This document shows positions 11,198-19,958 of a DNA stretch of 64,000 nucleotides, piece by piece. The stretch comes from Anaeromyxobacter soli (GTDB lineage Bacteria; Myxococcota; Myxococcia; Myxococcales; Anaeromyxobacteraceae), in NCBI RefSeq assembly GCF_022808855.1, contig NZ_JAKZLF010000016.1, positions 33,464-97,463 on the forward strand. Direction: 5' to 3'. Within the stretch, counting starts at the first letter, position 1. Each line of letters opens with the position of its first letter. Below the pieces are notes generated by a model. It worked only from the letters and a program-made list of their open reading frames with translations. It was not told the DNA's origin and ran no database searches. A program made the translations under genes and the position numbers.

Positions 11198-12918
11198 ACG
11201 TGCGCGGGGTCCTCGCCCTCGCCGGCGCCCTGTTCGCGCTCGGCGCGGGCGCCTCCGAGCGGCTCGGCGTCATCTCAGTCGCCGATCCGCCGGGCGGGCC
11301 GGACGCCGACCTGGCCGAGCTCGCGCACCAGCTCCGCGCGGCCTGCCGCGATCGCATCGGCGGCGTGGTGGACGTGCCGACCATGCGCGCCCGGCTCCTC
11401 GGCCAGGCGTCGAACGCCACCCTCTCCGAGCTCGACCGAGCCTACGGCGGCGCGCTCGCCGTGTACCAGAACGGCGAGTTCGAGAGCGCGGTGCGGACGC
11501 TCCGCGCCATCGTCGAGGACCTGGAGAGCCTCCCGGAGAGCGACGACGCCTACGCGCAGTGGACGCGGGCGCTGCTCCGCCTCGCCCACGCCGCCGCGAC
11601 GATCGGGCTGGAGCGCGACGCCCAGGCCGCGCTCCTGAAGCTCGCGCGGATGGAGCCCACGCTCCAGCCGGATCCCGACCAGTACTCCCCGGGGTACCGG
11701 CGCAGGTTCGAGGAGGTGAAGGCGAAGGTCCGGGCGCTCCCGAAGCGCCGGCTGACCGTCCTCGCCGAGGGCGGGTCCGGTGTCGTCTACGTGAACGGTC
11801 GCAACATGGGGCCGGCACCCGTCGCCGTCTCGCTGCCCGCGGGCGCGTACCGGATCGGCGGCGCGGCGGACGCGTTGCGGGTCCCGAGCTTCACCGTCGA
11901 CCTCGAGGCCGAGGATCGCACCGTGGTGCTCGACTTCGCCCTCGCCGACGCGATCCGCGTGAACGCGGGGCCGGGCCTCGCGCTCGCGCCCGAGCAGCGG
12001 GCTTACGGCATCATCCGCGGGGGTGCCTGGCTCGGCGTGGACAAGCTCGTGGTCGCGAGCCGCGTGGTGGAAGGCGGCGCCCAGTTCCTGCTCGGCTCCA
12101 TCTACGACGTCCGTCGCGGGGCGCTCCTGCGCGAGGGGAGCGTCCGGATGGTGGCCGGCAGCGTGCCTGCGGTGAACCTCGGCGCGCTCGCGTCCTTCCT
12201 GCTCACCGGCCAGTCGTCGCGCGACGTGAAGGATCGCACGCCCGACCTGCCTCGCCAGCCGCCCGCGCCGCTCATCGTCGCGTCTCCGGCGCCGGTGCCG
12301 GCTCCGTCGCCATCCGCAACGGCGCAGCCCGCTCCGCAGCCGGCGCCGGTCACGGCGTCCCAGCAGCCGAAACGGGCTGCCGCCGCGGCAGCGACGGCTG
12401 CGGGCAAGCCGGCCGCGCTCGAGGGCGGCAAGCCGCCACCTGCGTCCCCATCGCCCGCTCGCACCGTGGCCGCGCTGGGGTCCGCGACGCCCGACCCGAA
12501 GGCCGCGCGGTCGACACCCGCTAGTGCCTCGCTCGCCTTCACTCCCCCGGCGATCTCGAGTGATTCGCCGGCCGCGGTCCTCACCCTCCGGCCGCGGCGC
12601 GCCGCCTGGATGCGCCCCACCGCGATCGCCTCGGGCGCGGCGGCCGTCGTGCTCGCCGCGGTCGCCGTCCAGCAAGGCCTCTCGGCCTCGGGTAAGTCGA
12701 GCGACGCGGACGCGATGGTCGTCGGCGATCCGCCGACGTTCAAGTCTGGCGCGGACCCGGCGCGGTACTACGCGCTCAGGCGCGACGCCGACGCGGCGCA
12801 GCGGAACGCCTACGTCTCGGCGGGGTTCGGCGTCGCGCTCGCCGCCGCCGCCGGCGCGCTCGGCTGGATGTCCTGGGATCGGACCCCGGAGCCCGCCGTC
12901 GTCGCGTTCAGCTTCTGA
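11194..12918 (+). CDS. PEGA-domain surface protein with C-terminal membrane hairpin
   Basis: 574 aa. Signal peptide (1-20), then a helical region of about 160 residues with a TPR-like feel (YQNGEFESAVRTLRAIVEDLE). A PEGA-like segment follows at about 188-255 (VYVNGRNMGPAPVAVSLPAG), then a region with beta-strand character. A long Pro/Ala/Ser linker (about 345-465) precedes two hydrophobic helices at the C-terminus. The GTG start overlaps the upstream stop, indicating translational coupling. PEGA proteins are usually cell-envelope proteins; here it probably works with the propeller lipoprotein and the 216-aa protein encoded just upstream. Confidence 0.65.
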   Translation: MNVRGVLALAGALFALGAGASERLGVISVADPPGGPDADLAELAHQLRAACRDRIGGVVDVPTMRARLLGQASNATLSELDRAYGGALAVYQNGEFESAVRTLRAIVEDLESLPESDDAYAQWTRALLRLAHAAATIGLERDAQAALLKLARMEPTLQPDPDQYSPGYRRRFEEVKAKVRALPKRRLTVLAEGGSGVVYVNGRNMGPAPVAVSLPAGAYRIGGAADALRVPSFTVDLEAEDRTVVLDFALADAIRVNAGPGLALAPEQRAYGIIRGGAWLGVDKLVVASRVVEGGAQFLLGSIYDVRRGALLREGSVRMVAGSVPAVNLGALASFLLTGQSSRDVKDRTPDLPRQPPAPLIVASPAPVPAPSPSATAQPAPQPAPVTASQQPKRAAAAAATAAGKPAALEGGKPPPASPSPARTVAALGSATPDPKAARSTPASASLAFTPPAISSDSPAAVLTLRPRRAAWMRPTAIASGAAAVVLAAVAVQQGLSASGKSSDADAMVVGDPPTFKSGADPARYYALRRDADAAQRNAYVSAGFGVALAAAAGALGWMSWDRTPEPAVVAFSF

Positions 12919-13006
12919 CCCGCGTCCCGCCTGGCGCGCGCGGCCCGAGCGCGCTCGAGTTACAACGCCCGCCGCCGCGGCTCCGCCGCGCCCGGAGGAG
13001 CTCACC

Positions 13007-13465
13007 ATGGACCGCTACACCCAGACCTTCACCGTCCGCTGGGGCGACTGCGACATGAACGGCCACGTGCGGAACACGATGTACAGCGAGTACGCCATCG
13101 AGACGCGCATGGCGTACCTGACCGCGAACGGCTTCAGCTACGAGCACTTCGGGGAGCTGCACCTCGGCCCGGTGCTGCTCAGCGAGGAGATCGAGTACCT
13201 GCGCGAGATCCGCGCCGGCGAGACGGTCGCGGTGGACTTCGTCCAGCTCGGCCTCTCGCCCGAGGGCGCGAAGTGGAAGCTCCGCCACGACCTCTGGAAG
13301 CCGAACGGCAAGCAGGCCGCGAGCATCATCGTCGCGGGCGGGTGGATGGATCTCCACACCCGCAAGCTCGTCCCCGCGCCCGCGGCGCTCGCCGAGGCGA
13401 TGCGGCGCGTGCCCAGGGACCCGGCCTTCGAGGTCCTGCCCGCGCTCGGCTCCTCGCGGAGGTAG
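13007..13465 (+). CDS. Acyl-CoA thioesterase, hotdog fold (4HBT/YbgC-FadM type)
   Basis: 152-aa hotdog thioesterase hydrolysing an acyl-CoA or acyl-ACP thioester. VRWGDCDMNGHVRN at residues 10-23 is the active-site signature with Asp14/Asp16. The ATG has a strong GGAGGAG ribosome site. Chain-length preference cannot be inferred. Its stop codon directly abuts, with no intervening base, the stop of the convergent ceramidase-like gene. Confidence 0.85.
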   Translation: MDRYTQTFTVRWGDCDMNGHVRNTMYSEYAIETRMAYLTANGFSYEHFGELHLGPVLLSEEIEYLREIRAGETVAVDFVQLGLSPEGAKWKLRHDLWKPNGKQAASIIVAGGWMDLHTRKLVPAPAALAEAMRRVPRDPAFEVLPALGSSRR

Positions 13466-14839
13466 TCAGCGCTCGCCGGCGGCCCGGGCGGCCGCCTCGG
13501 CTCCCGCGTCGCGCCGCAGCGGCGCCTCGCCCCGCACGGCAGGATCGGCGCGCACCGCGGCCACCGCCGCCTCGATCCCGTGGCCGAGCCGCGCGGCGAG
13601 CTCCGGACCGTAGTACGTGCGCACCGCCTCGCCGCGGCGCGCCGCGATCTGCTCGGGCGTTTCCACGTAGCCCACGTAGCCACCGGCGAGCGAGACGATC
13701 TCCGTGCCGGGACCCGCCTCGGCGCGCCATGCCTCCCCCACCTCGGCCACCGGCTCGCCGGGCACGAACGCGAGCACCACCGGGCCGAGGCGCAGCGCGG
13801 ACAGCGGGGCGCGCGCCGGGACCGCGCGGTAGGCGAGGTTGCCCGCCGCGGAGCGGAGGATCGCCGGCAGCGCTCCGGGCGCGGGCGCCGGGAGGACCAC
13901 CTCGCCCGTCGCGAAGCCGAGCGCCGGGGCGGCGACGCGCTCGAAGCGGAGCGCCTCCACCGTGCGTGAGAGGGCGTCCGCGTAGCGCTCCGGCGTCACC
14001 GGGCCGCCTTCGGGCAGCGCCACCGACTGATCCCCGAGCGCTCCCTGGAAGAAGAGCCGCACGCCCGCCCCCGCCGCGTCCTCGTGCAGGAAGCGGCCCG
14101 GCCAGTCGCCGGAGATGAGCCGGTTCCGCTTTCCGAGCGTGGTGGGATGCGCGGCGAGCACCGTCAGCTCGGCGAGCGGCGCGCCGCCCCGCCGCGCGAG
14201 CCGCACGGCGAGGAGCCGCGCGTCCTTCGGCCCGCCCCCGCGGCCCCGCACGAGCGCCTCCGCCCGCCCGCGCGCGAGCTGGACCTCGACCGGGGTGAGG
14301 GCGCCCGCGGCGCGCCGGATCGCCTCCGCGATCCCCGCGACGACCGCCTCGCGCATGCGCGGCTCGTAGGGTGCCGCGCCGATGCGCTCGCCGAGCAGGT
14401 TGTCCCAGTAGCCGCCCGGTCCGGCGTGCGTGTGCGTCGCGGCGAGGACGAGGCCGTCGAGGCCGAGGTCCTCGACGCGCGCGCGGACGGCGGCCTCGAG
14501 CTCCTCGGGGACGACGAGCAGCTCCGCGGACGCGAGCGCGATCCTGCAGCCCGGCGCGCCCAGGACGAGCGCGCGGGCGCCCACCGGGTCGCGGACTCCC
14601 TCGCTCGTCCAGCGCAGGCGTGCGAAGCCGGCGATGGGCGCCTCGGCCGGAAGGGTGAAGGCGGCCTCTCCCACGCCTGCCGAGAGGGCGCCCGCTCCGC
14701 AGGGGGCGACGGCGATGCGCGCCGGCTCCTCGGGCCGCTCCGGCCGCCACGGGAGCGACGCGATCGCCAGCACGATCACGGGGATGGCGAGGGCCATCCC
14801 GGCGCCGCGCAGCGCGCGGGTGGCGGGCAGCTTTTTCAA
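13466..14839 (-). CDS. Neutral ceramidase-like (N-terminal domain) hydrolase
   Basis: Exported protein of about 457 aa related to the N-terminal catalytic domain of neutral/alkaline non-lysosomal ceramidases. [14 protein letters not shown] is the zinc-binding signature; a further His and GDWPGR follow. It is much shorter than full ceramidases (about 650-700 aa) and lacks the C-terminal Ig-like domain. The TTG start at 14839 gives an MKKLPATR signal-peptide n-region, and a TATAAC hexamer lies 9 nt upstream; the ATG at 14797 is the alternative. Substrate (ceramide or another amide) is uncertain. Divergent from purF with overlapping -10 elements. Confidence 0.7.
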   Translation of the reverse strand: MKKLPATRALRGAGMALAIPVIVLAIASLPWRPERPEEPARIAVAPCGAGALSAGVGEAAFTLPAEAPIAGFARLRWTSEGVRDPVGARALVLGAPGCRIALASAELLVVPEELEAAVRARVEDLGLDGLVLAATHTHAGPGGYWDNLLGERIGAAPYEPRMREAVVAGIAEAIRRAAGALTPVEVQLARGRAEALVRGRGGGPKDARLLAVRLARRGGAPLAELTVLAAHPTTLGKRNRLISGDWPGRFLHEDAAGAGVRLFFQGALGDQSVALPEGGPVTPERYADALSRTVEALRFERVAAPALGFATGEVVLPAPAPGALPAILRSAAGNLAYRAVPARAPLSALRLGPVVLAFVPGEPVAEVGEAWRAEAGPGTEIVSLAGGYVGYVETPEQIAARRGEAVRTYYGPELAARLGHGIEAAVAAVRADPAVRGEAPLRRDAGAEAAARAAGER

Positions 14840-14848
14840 GCGTGCATC

Positions 14849-14856
14849 GTTATACT
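14849..14856. promoter_or_regulatory. Overlapping divergent -10 elements, purF and ceramidase-like gene
   Basis: The octamer GTTATACT reads as TATACT on the + strand (10 nt before the purF ATG) and as TATAAC on the - strand (9 nt before the TTG of the ceramidase-like gene). One A/T island in very G+C-rich DNA could serve both directions. Confidence 0.5.
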
Positions 14857-14866
14857 CCGGCGCCTC

Positions 14867-16321
14867 ATGGGGTACGACGCCGTCTACGACAAGATGAAGG
14901 ACGAGTGCGGGGTCTTCGGGATCTGGGCGCTCGGCCAGTCCGAGGAGGCGTCGAACTACGCCTACCTGGGGCTGCACGCGCTGCAGCACCGCGGGCAGGA
15001 GTCGGCCGGGATCGTCGCGACCGACGGCGAGACCCTGCACGTCCACCGCGACATGGGGCTCGTGGCGGACGTGTTCACCGCCGAGACCATCGCGCGCCTC
15101 AAGGGCGGCGCCGCCATCGGGCACGTCCGCTACTCGACCGCCGGCGGCTCGCACGTGAAGAACGCGCAGCCGCTCGCCGTGCAGTACCAGGGCGGCGCGG
15201 TCGCGGTCGCGCACAACGGCAACCTCGTGAACGCCGAGGCGCTGCGCGCCGATCTCGAGCGCGACGGCTCGATCTTCCAGGCCTCCACCGACACCGAGGT
15301 GATCGTCCACCTCCTCGCCCGCGCGCGCGCGCCGGGCGCACCCGGCTCGGTCGAGCAGCTCGTCGGCGCGGTGCGCGAGGCGCTCTGGCGCGTGACGGGC
15401 GCCTACTCGATGCTCTTCCTCTCGCCCAAGGCGCTCGTCGCCGCGCGCGATCCGATGGGCTTCCGCCCGCTCGTGCTCGGCAGGCTCAAGGGCAGCTGGG
15501 TGCTCGCGAGCGAGACGACCGCCCTCGACCTCATCGAGGCGGAGTACGTCCGCGAGGTGGAGCCGGGCGAGCTCATCATCGTCGACGGCTCCGGGCTCCG
15601 CAGCGAGCGGCTCTTCCCCGCCCAGCCGCCCTCCCGGCTCGGCCGCTGCGTCTTCGAGCACATCTACTTCGCGCGGCCGGACTCGGTGCTGTTCGGCAAG
15701 TCGGTCTACGAGGTGCGCCACGCCTTCGGCAAGCGGCTCGCCGAGGAGCACCCCGTGCCGGCGGACCTCGTCATCCCGGTGCCGGACTCGGGCGTGCCCG
15801 CCGCCATCGGCTACGCCGAGAAGGCGGGGATCCCCTTCGCGATGGGGCTCGTCCGCTCGCACTACGTCGGCCGCACCTTCATCGAGCCGCAGCAGTCGAT
15901 CCGGCACTTCGGCGTGAAGCTCAAGCTGAACGCGCTCCGCGGGGTGCTCGCCGGCAAGCGCGTGGTGGTGGTGGACGACTCGGTCGTGCGCGGCACGACG
16001 AGCCGCAAGATCGTGAAGATGATCCGCGCGGCCGGCGCGACGGAGGTCCACCTCCGCATCAGCTCGCCGCCCACCGCCTGGCCCTGCTACTACGGCATCG
16101 ACACGCCCACGCGGCAGGAGCTCATCGCGAGCACGCACTCGATCGAGGACATCGCGACCTACGTCACCGCGGACTCGCTCGGCTACCTCTCGCTGCCCGG
16201 CCTCTACGCCGCCATCGGCGAGGACCGCGCCACGTACTGCGACGCGTGCTTCTCGGGCGAGTACCTCGTCGCCTTCCCGAAGCGCACCCCCGCGCCGCCC
16301 CTGCGCGTCGTCGGCGCCTGA
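14867..16321 (+). CDS. purF: Amidophosphoribosyltransferase
   Basis: First committed step of purine synthesis: PRPP plus glutamine gives phosphoribosylamine. 484 aa. A 13-residue propeptide precedes the nucleophile Cys14 ([10 protein letters not shown]). The Ntn glutaminase domain has [18 protein letters not shown] and AVAHNGNL. The phosphoribosyltransferase domain carries the PRPP loop [13 protein letters not shown]. Late Cys residues ([20 protein letters not shown]) match the iron-sulfur-cluster type of PurF found in Bacillus-like enzymes, so a structural Fe-S cluster is likely. The ATG is apparently leaderless. Confidence 0.97.
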   Translation: MGYDAVYDKMKDECGVFGIWALGQSEEASNYAYLGLHALQHRGQESAGIVATDGETLHVHRDMGLVADVFTAETIARLKGGAAIGHVRYSTAGGSHVKNAQPLAVQYQGGAVAVAHNGNLVNAEALRADLERDGSIFQASTDTEVIVHLLARARAPGAPGSVEQLVGAVREALWRVTGAYSMLFLSPKALVAARDPMGFRPLVLGRLKGSWVLASETTALDLIEAEYVREVEPGELIIVDGSGLRSERLFPAQPPSRLGRCVFEHIYFARPDSVLFGKSVYEVRHAFGKRLAEEHPVPADLVIPVPDSGVPAAIGYAEKAGIPFAMGLVRSHYVGRTFIEPQQSIRHFGVKLKLNALRGVLAGKRVVVVDDSVVRGTTSRKIVKMIRAAGATEVHLRISSPPTAWPCYYGIDTPTRQELIASTHSIEDIATYVTADSLGYLSLPGLYAAIGEDRATYCDACFSGEYLVAFPKRTPAPPLRVVGA

Positions 16322-16407
16322 GCCGCCGGAGCTCCCGAAGCCCGAGGTGAGCGCGCTCAATCGGGGCGGCGCCGCGCGTCGGGCGCACCGCGCGGCCCGA
16401 GCGTGCA

Positions 16408-16413
16408 TAAGCT
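16408..16413 (+). promoter_or_regulatory. -10-like element of the DUF155 gene
   Basis: TAAGCT ends 9 nt before ATG 16423 with no Shine-Dalgarno between; candidate leaderless promoter. Confidence 0.3.
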
Positions 16414-16422
16414 CGGGCGCGC

Positions 16423-17559
16423 ATGGCGGCGAACCCCGAGCGCTTCGTCATCGCGGACGGCAGCGTCCACGTGTACCGCCTCTTCGACGTCGCGGACGCG
16501 ATCGACCTCGCCGCCGCGGAGCGCGCCGTCGAGGTGGCGATGGCGGCGCCCAAGTCGCGCGCGCGCCTCACCGGCGCGCAGTCCGCGACCGCGCTCGAGC
16601 TGCCGCGCCCACCGCTGCGCGTCGCGCTCGGCGCGCGCGAGGCCCCGCTCCGCTCCCGCGGCGCGCGCACCGCCGAGGCGAGCGCGCACGTCTTCGACTA
16701 CGGCGTCGTCTCGATCCTCTACAAGCTGCCCATCGCGCCCGGCACCGCGCTCGAGGAGCTCGTCGGGCTCGCGGAGGAGCTGTTCGTCTCGCCGCCGCCG
16801 GAGATCGACCAGGGGGCGCGGCGCGAGGCGGAGGAGCTCTGCCGCGCCCTGGGCGGCGCGCTCGAGCGGCCGCACCGCTGGGACGGCCTCGAGAGTTACC
16901 AGATCTTCTTCGTGCGCCGCTTCGCGGACGGACCCCTCCGCGCCCAGGAGCTGCTCGCCAGCGCCCCCGTGGCGGAGCTGCTCCTCGGCGAGACGAGCCC
17001 GGTCCGCCTCTCGACCGCCGAGCGCCAGGAGGTGCTCTCCCACCACTACACCTACCTGGAGGACGACCTCGCGGTGGTGCACTGGAACAGCGCGCTCGTG
17101 GTGGAGCCTTCGGGGGTGGAGGACATCCCCGACCTGCTGGAGTTCGCGACCGCCCACCTGCTCGAGCTGCGCTATTACGACGCGCTCCTCGACCGCGAGC
17201 TGCACCTCATCTACGACGAGATCGAGCGGGGCGGGAGCCCGGTCGCGAACATCTTCACCCGCCGGTACCGCGGCCTGCAGCGCCGCACCGCCGCCCTCCT
17301 GCTCGAGCTCTCCGAGATGGTGGAAAGGCTCGAAAACGCAGTGAAAATCGTGGGGGACTTCTACCTCGCGCGGCTCTACCAGAGCGCGGTCCGCCGCTTC
17401 CGGCTCCCGGCCTGGCAGGAGACGGTCCTGCGCAAGCAGCGGCTCCTCGCCGAGGTGAACGACCTCATCGGCGACGCCGCCGACACGAGCCGGAGCGAGC
17501 TCCTCGAGCTCGCCATCATCCTCCTCATCGTCTTCGAGATCGTCGCCGCCTTCCGCTGA
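16423..17559 (+). CDS. DUF155 (RMD1/RMND1-like) family protein
   Basis: 378 aa. The central and C-terminal parts fit the DUF155 family related to mitochondrial RMND1 and yeast Rmd1: FDYGVVSILY near residue 90, YLEDDLAVVHWNSALVVEP near 210, and a long helical region rich in Leu and Arg. It ends in a hydrophobic tail (about residues 355-375), consistent with a C-terminal membrane anchor. The molecular function of bacterial members is not established. Monocistronic; a 14-bp inverted repeat follows the stop. Confidence 0.7.
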   Translation: MAANPERFVIADGSVHVYRLFDVADAIDLAAAERAVEVAMAAPKSRARLTGAQSATALELPRPPLRVALGAREAPLRSRGARTAEASAHVFDYGVVSILYKLPIAPGTALEELVGLAEELFVSPPPEIDQGARREAEELCRALGGALERPHRWDGLESYQIFFVRRFADGPLRAQELLASAPVAELLLGETSPVRLSTAERQEVLSHHYTYLEDDLAVVHWNSALVVEPSGVEDIPDLLEFATAHLLELRYYDALLDRELHLIYDEIERGGSPVANIFTRRYRGLQRRTAALLLELSEMVERLENAVKIVGDFYLARLYQSAVRRFRLPAWQETVLRKQRLLAEVNDLIGDAADTSRSELLELAIILLIVFEIVAAFR

Positions 17560-17596
17560 GGGTGTGGCACGGCTCCCTCCCTGGAGCGGGATCGAT

Positions 17597-17633
17597 CGTC
17601 ACGATCGGCCCGTTTTTCAGGCCGATCGTGACG
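17597..17633. repeat. Perfect 14-bp inverted repeat with T-rich loop
   Basis: Arms at 17597-17610 and 17620-17633 (CGTCACGATCGGCC and its exact complement) flank a 9-nt loop containing five T. It lies 37 nt after the DUF155 stop and just upstream of the HU -35 box. The T-run is in the loop, not after the stem, so it is not a standard intrinsic terminator. Alternatives are a transcript-end hairpin or an upstream operator for HU. Confidence 0.7.
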
Positions 17634-17641
17634 GCGTGAAG

Positions 17642-17670
17642 TTGACGGGGGGATCGGGAAGCGATATCTC
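17642..17670 (+). promoter_or_regulatory. HU gene promoter
   Basis: TTGACG, a 17-nt spacer, then TATCTC; predicted start near 17677, giving a leader of about 43 nt with AGGAGG before ATG 17720. One of the best sigma-70-type matches in the window. Confidence 0.65.
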
Positions 17671-17719
17671 CGAGCCATTCGCCGCCCTGGGCGGGCGGTC
17701 GACAGGAGGGCTTTCCAAC

Positions 17720-18007
17720 ATGACGCAGGCTCAGTTCTTCCAGGCGGTGGCCGAGGGCGCGCAGCTGTCGAAGGCCCAGGTCCGTCAGGTGTTCACGGCG
17801 GTCGAGGAGGTCGTGACGAAGCGGCTGAAGGGCGAGGGGAAGATCCCGCTCGGCGGCCTGGGCGCGGTGAAGCTCGTCGATCGCAAGGCGCGCATCGGCC
17901 GCAACCCGGCGACGGGCGAGCAGATCAAGATCCCGGCTCGCACCGCCATCAAGATCACGCCCGCCAAGGGCCTGAAGGACATCTTCAACAAGAAGGGCAA
18001 GAAGTAG
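17720..18007 (+). CDS. DNA-binding protein HU
   Basis: 95-aa histone-like protein that bends and compacts DNA in the nucleoid. Two N-terminal helices (AQLSKAQVRQVFTAVEEVV) are followed by the beta-arm with the family signature GRNPATGEQIKIPA and a Lys-rich C-terminus. The start is fixed by AGGAGG 8 nt upstream. Its own promoter precedes it and a terminator follows, so it is monocistronic. Confidence 0.95.
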   Translation: MTQAQFFQAVAEGAQLSKAQVRQVFTAVEEVVTKRLKGEGKIPLGGLGAVKLVDRKARIGRNPATGEQIKIPARTAIKITPAKGLKDIFNKKGKK

Positions 18008-18030
18008 CCCTTCCTCGATCGAGGTCCTCG

Positions 18031-18070
18031 GCGCCCGCCTGGCCCTGCGGCTCGGCGGGCGTCGCTTTTT
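18031..18070 (+). terminator. Rho-independent terminator after HU
   Basis: GCGCCCGCC pairs with GGCGGGCGT (8 of 9 Watson-Crick, one G-T) across a 14-nt loop and is followed by GCTTTTT. Correct position 23 nt after the HU stop. Confidence 0.75.
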
Positions 18071-18121
18071 CCGGTCATCACCTGTCGTGAACCCAGGGCG
18101 CCGCCCCGAGGGAGAGCAGCG

Positions 18122-18559
18122 ATGAGCGTCGTCGTCGTCCCCGCCGACACCCCGGCCCTGCGCGAGCAGGCGTATGCGCTGCGCCACGACGTGTTCGTCG
18201 GCGAGCAGCGGGTGCCCGTCGAGCTGGAGCGCGACGAGCACGACGACGCGGCCTTCCACGTCGTCGCGCTCGAGGGCGCGCGCTGCGTGGGCACCGGCCG
18301 CCTCGTGCGGCAGGCGGGCGGCGTCGGGCGCGTCGGGCGCATGGCGGTGGAGCGCGGGCACCGCCGCCTGGGCGTGGGCGAGCAGCTCCTCGCCGCGCTC
18401 GAGGAGCGGGCGCGCGCCGAGGGGCTCGCCGAGATCGAGCTGCACGCCCAGTGCTACGTCGAGGCGTTCTACGCGCGGGCGGGTTACGCGCGCGCCGGCG
18501 AGCGCTTCGAGGAGGCCGGCATCCCGCACGTGGTGATGCGCAAGCGGCTCGTGCCGTGA
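18122..18559 (+). CDS. GNAT-family N-acetyltransferase (ElaA/YjcF-like)
   Basis: 145-aa single-domain acetyltransferase. LRHDVFVGEQRVP near residue 17 is typical of the ElaA/YjcF group. The acetyl-CoA loop is GHRRLGVGEQLL (about 79-90) and the C-terminal YVEAFYARAGYARAGERF is the fold's usual ending. The start has a GGGAGAG ribosome site. Acceptor substrate unknown. Confidence 0.8.
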   Translation: MSVVVVPADTPALREQAYALRHDVFVGEQRVPVELERDEHDDAAFHVVALEGARCVGTGRLVRQAGGVGRVGRMAVERGHRRLGVGEQLLAALEERARAEGLAEIELHAQCYVEAFYARAGYARAGERFEEAGIPHVVMRKRLVP

Positions 18560-18600
18560 GCGCCGCGCCGCGAGGCCGGATCAGGCGAGGGTCGTGACCT

Positions 18601-19344
18601 TCAGCGGATCCGCAGCAGCGTGCGGACCGTCGCGATGATGTCGGCGAACTGGACCGGCTTCTGGAGGTACACGTCGATGCCGAGCTCGGCGGCGCGGTCG
18701 CGCGCGTCGGGCCCGCCGGCGCTGATGATGACGATGGGCGTCCCGGCCAGCGCCGGATCGGCCCGCATCCGCTCGACGAGCGTGAAGCCGTCCATGACCG
18801 GCATGTACAGGTCCGCCATGACGAGGTCGACGCGGGGCGGCTCGACGAGCCGGGCCAGCGCCTCGTGGCCGTTCGGCGCGTACTCGACGGCGACGTCCAC
18901 GCCGTCCCCCTCCGAGCGGAGCTTCCGGAGGGCGTACTGGTACATCTCGACCACCCGCGCGTTGTCCTCGACCACCAGCACGCGGTAGGTGCGCTTCGCC
19001 TTGCCGCTGCCGGTGCGGGCGGTCTCGGCGATGCGCGCGAGCTTGTGCCGGTCGTCCACCCGGTCGATGGGGATCTTGACCGCGACCCCCCGCGGCTGGT
19101 CCTTGGCGGCGGCGCGCGTGCGCACGACCTCCACCTCGACCTCCACGGGCTCGAGCAGCCCGGGGAAGCTCACCTGCAGCGGGACGCGATCGCCCTCGCG
19201 CAGGGACCGATCCGTGCGTATGAAGAGCCCGCCGGCCGACACGTTCTCCGTGACGTCCCGGACGGCCTGCTGCATGCCTGGATAATCCACACGGAGCACG
19301 AGCGGGACGCGGGGATCGCGACGCTTTTCTCGACCGATTTCCAT
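18601..19344 (-). CDS. PilZ-receiver response regulator
   Basis: 247 aa. Residues 1-105 form a PilZ domain with the c-di-GMP-type arginines R8 and R12 (RRDPR) and NVSAGGLFIRT, so ligand binding is plausible. Residues 120-245 are a receiver: E126/D127, phospho-acceptor D178 in LVMADLYMP, S208 and K229. No DNA-binding output, so it probably signals by protein contact, possibly linking phosphorelay and c-di-GMP. Divergent from nuoE, with a promoter whose -35 overlaps that of nuoE. Confidence 0.85.
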   Translation of the reverse strand: MEIGREKRRDPRVPLVLRVDYPGMQQAVRDVTENVSAGGLFIRTDRSLREGDRVPLQVSFPGLLEPVEVEVEVVRTRAAAKDQPRGVAVKIPIDRVDDRHKLARIAETARTGSGKAKRTYRVLVVEDNARVVEMYQYALRKLRSEGDGVDVAVEYAPNGHEALARLVEPPRVDLVMADLYMPVMDGFTLVERMRADPALAGTPIVIISAGGPDARDRAAELGIDVYLQKPVQFADIIATVRTLLRIR

Positions 19345-19356
19345 CCGGAGCGGTCG

Positions 19357-19384
19357 AGTATACAGCGGCGGATCTCCTTGACAA
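19357..19384 (-). promoter_or_regulatory. Promoter of the PilZ-receiver gene
   Basis: Reverse strand TTGTCA (19384-19379), 16-nt spacer, TATACT (19362-19357), 12 nt before the ATG. Its -35 is the near-palindromic complement of the nuoE -35. Confidence 0.55.
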
Positions 19385-19406
19385 TCTTACATGTGCTCAC
19401 TAGCCT
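19378..19406 (+). promoter_or_regulatory. Promoter of nuoEFJK
   Basis: Consensus TTGACA, a 17-nt spacer, then TAGCCT; predicted start near 19413, about 30 nt before the nuoE ATG. Confidence 0.55.
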
Positions 19407-19442
19407 CGCCCGCGCTTTACGCCCTGCCTTCATCGGACCTCT

Positions 19443-19958
19443 ATGACGAATCCACCACTCGTCGGGACGGCCGAAGAACTGCCGCGGGAAAAGGTCGAGC
19501 ACTTCGACCGTGAGCTCGCGGAGGTCCTTCGTCGCTACCCGCCCGATCGAAAGGCCGCGGCGATGCTGCCGGCCCTCCGCCTCGGCCAGGAAGTCTTCGG
19601 CTACCTCTCCCCCGCGGTTCAGCGGCTCGCCGCCGACCGGCTCGGCACCTCGCCGGCGCGCGCGGAGGAGGTGGCCACGTTCTACGTGATGTTCCACACC
19701 GCGCCGATCGGCCGCCACCTCGTGGAGGTGTGCACGAACGTCTCGTGCTGCCTCACCGGCGGCGACCGGCTGTTCGAGTACCTCAAGCACAAGCTCGGGG
19801 TCGCGAACGGCGGCACCTCGTCGGACGGGCGCTTCACGCTGCGCGAGGTCGAGTGCCTCGGCGCCTGCGGCACCGCCCCGGCGATGCTCGTGGACGAGGA
19901 GATGCACGAGCGGCTCGACCCGAAGAAGGTCGAGGAGATCCTGGGGAGGCTCGAGTGA
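19443..19958 (+). CDS. nuoE: NADH-quinone oxidoreductase subunit E
   Basis: 171-aa thioredoxin-like [2Fe-2S] subunit of the NADH input module of complex I. The four ligands are visible: C97 and C102 (CTNVSC) and C138 and C142 (ECLGAC). EEVATFYVMFH is the usual helix before the cluster. First gene of nuoE-F-J-K; its TGA overlaps the nuoF GTG. No clear Shine-Dalgarno before the ATG. NuoE can also serve formate dehydrogenases or bifurcating hydrogenases, but the following nuoJ and nuoK favour a complex I role. Confidence 0.93.
   Translation: MTNPPLVGTAEELPREKVEHFDRELAEVLRRYPPDRKAAAMLPALRLGQEVFGYLSPAVQRLAADRLGTSPARAEEVATFYVMFHTAPIGRHLVEVCTNVSCCLTGGDRLFEYLKHKLGVANGGTSSDGRFTLREVECLGACGTAPAMLVDEEMHERLDPKKVEEILGRLE

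Noticed and set aside
13466..16408. Extension of the ceramidase-like frame to 980 codons across purF
   Set aside because: The upstream part is antisense to purF and low in complexity; the signal peptide at 14839 marks the real start.
17565..17585. TGGCAC as part of a sigma-54 promoter
   Set aside because: No GC/TTGC-type -12 element at the required distance.
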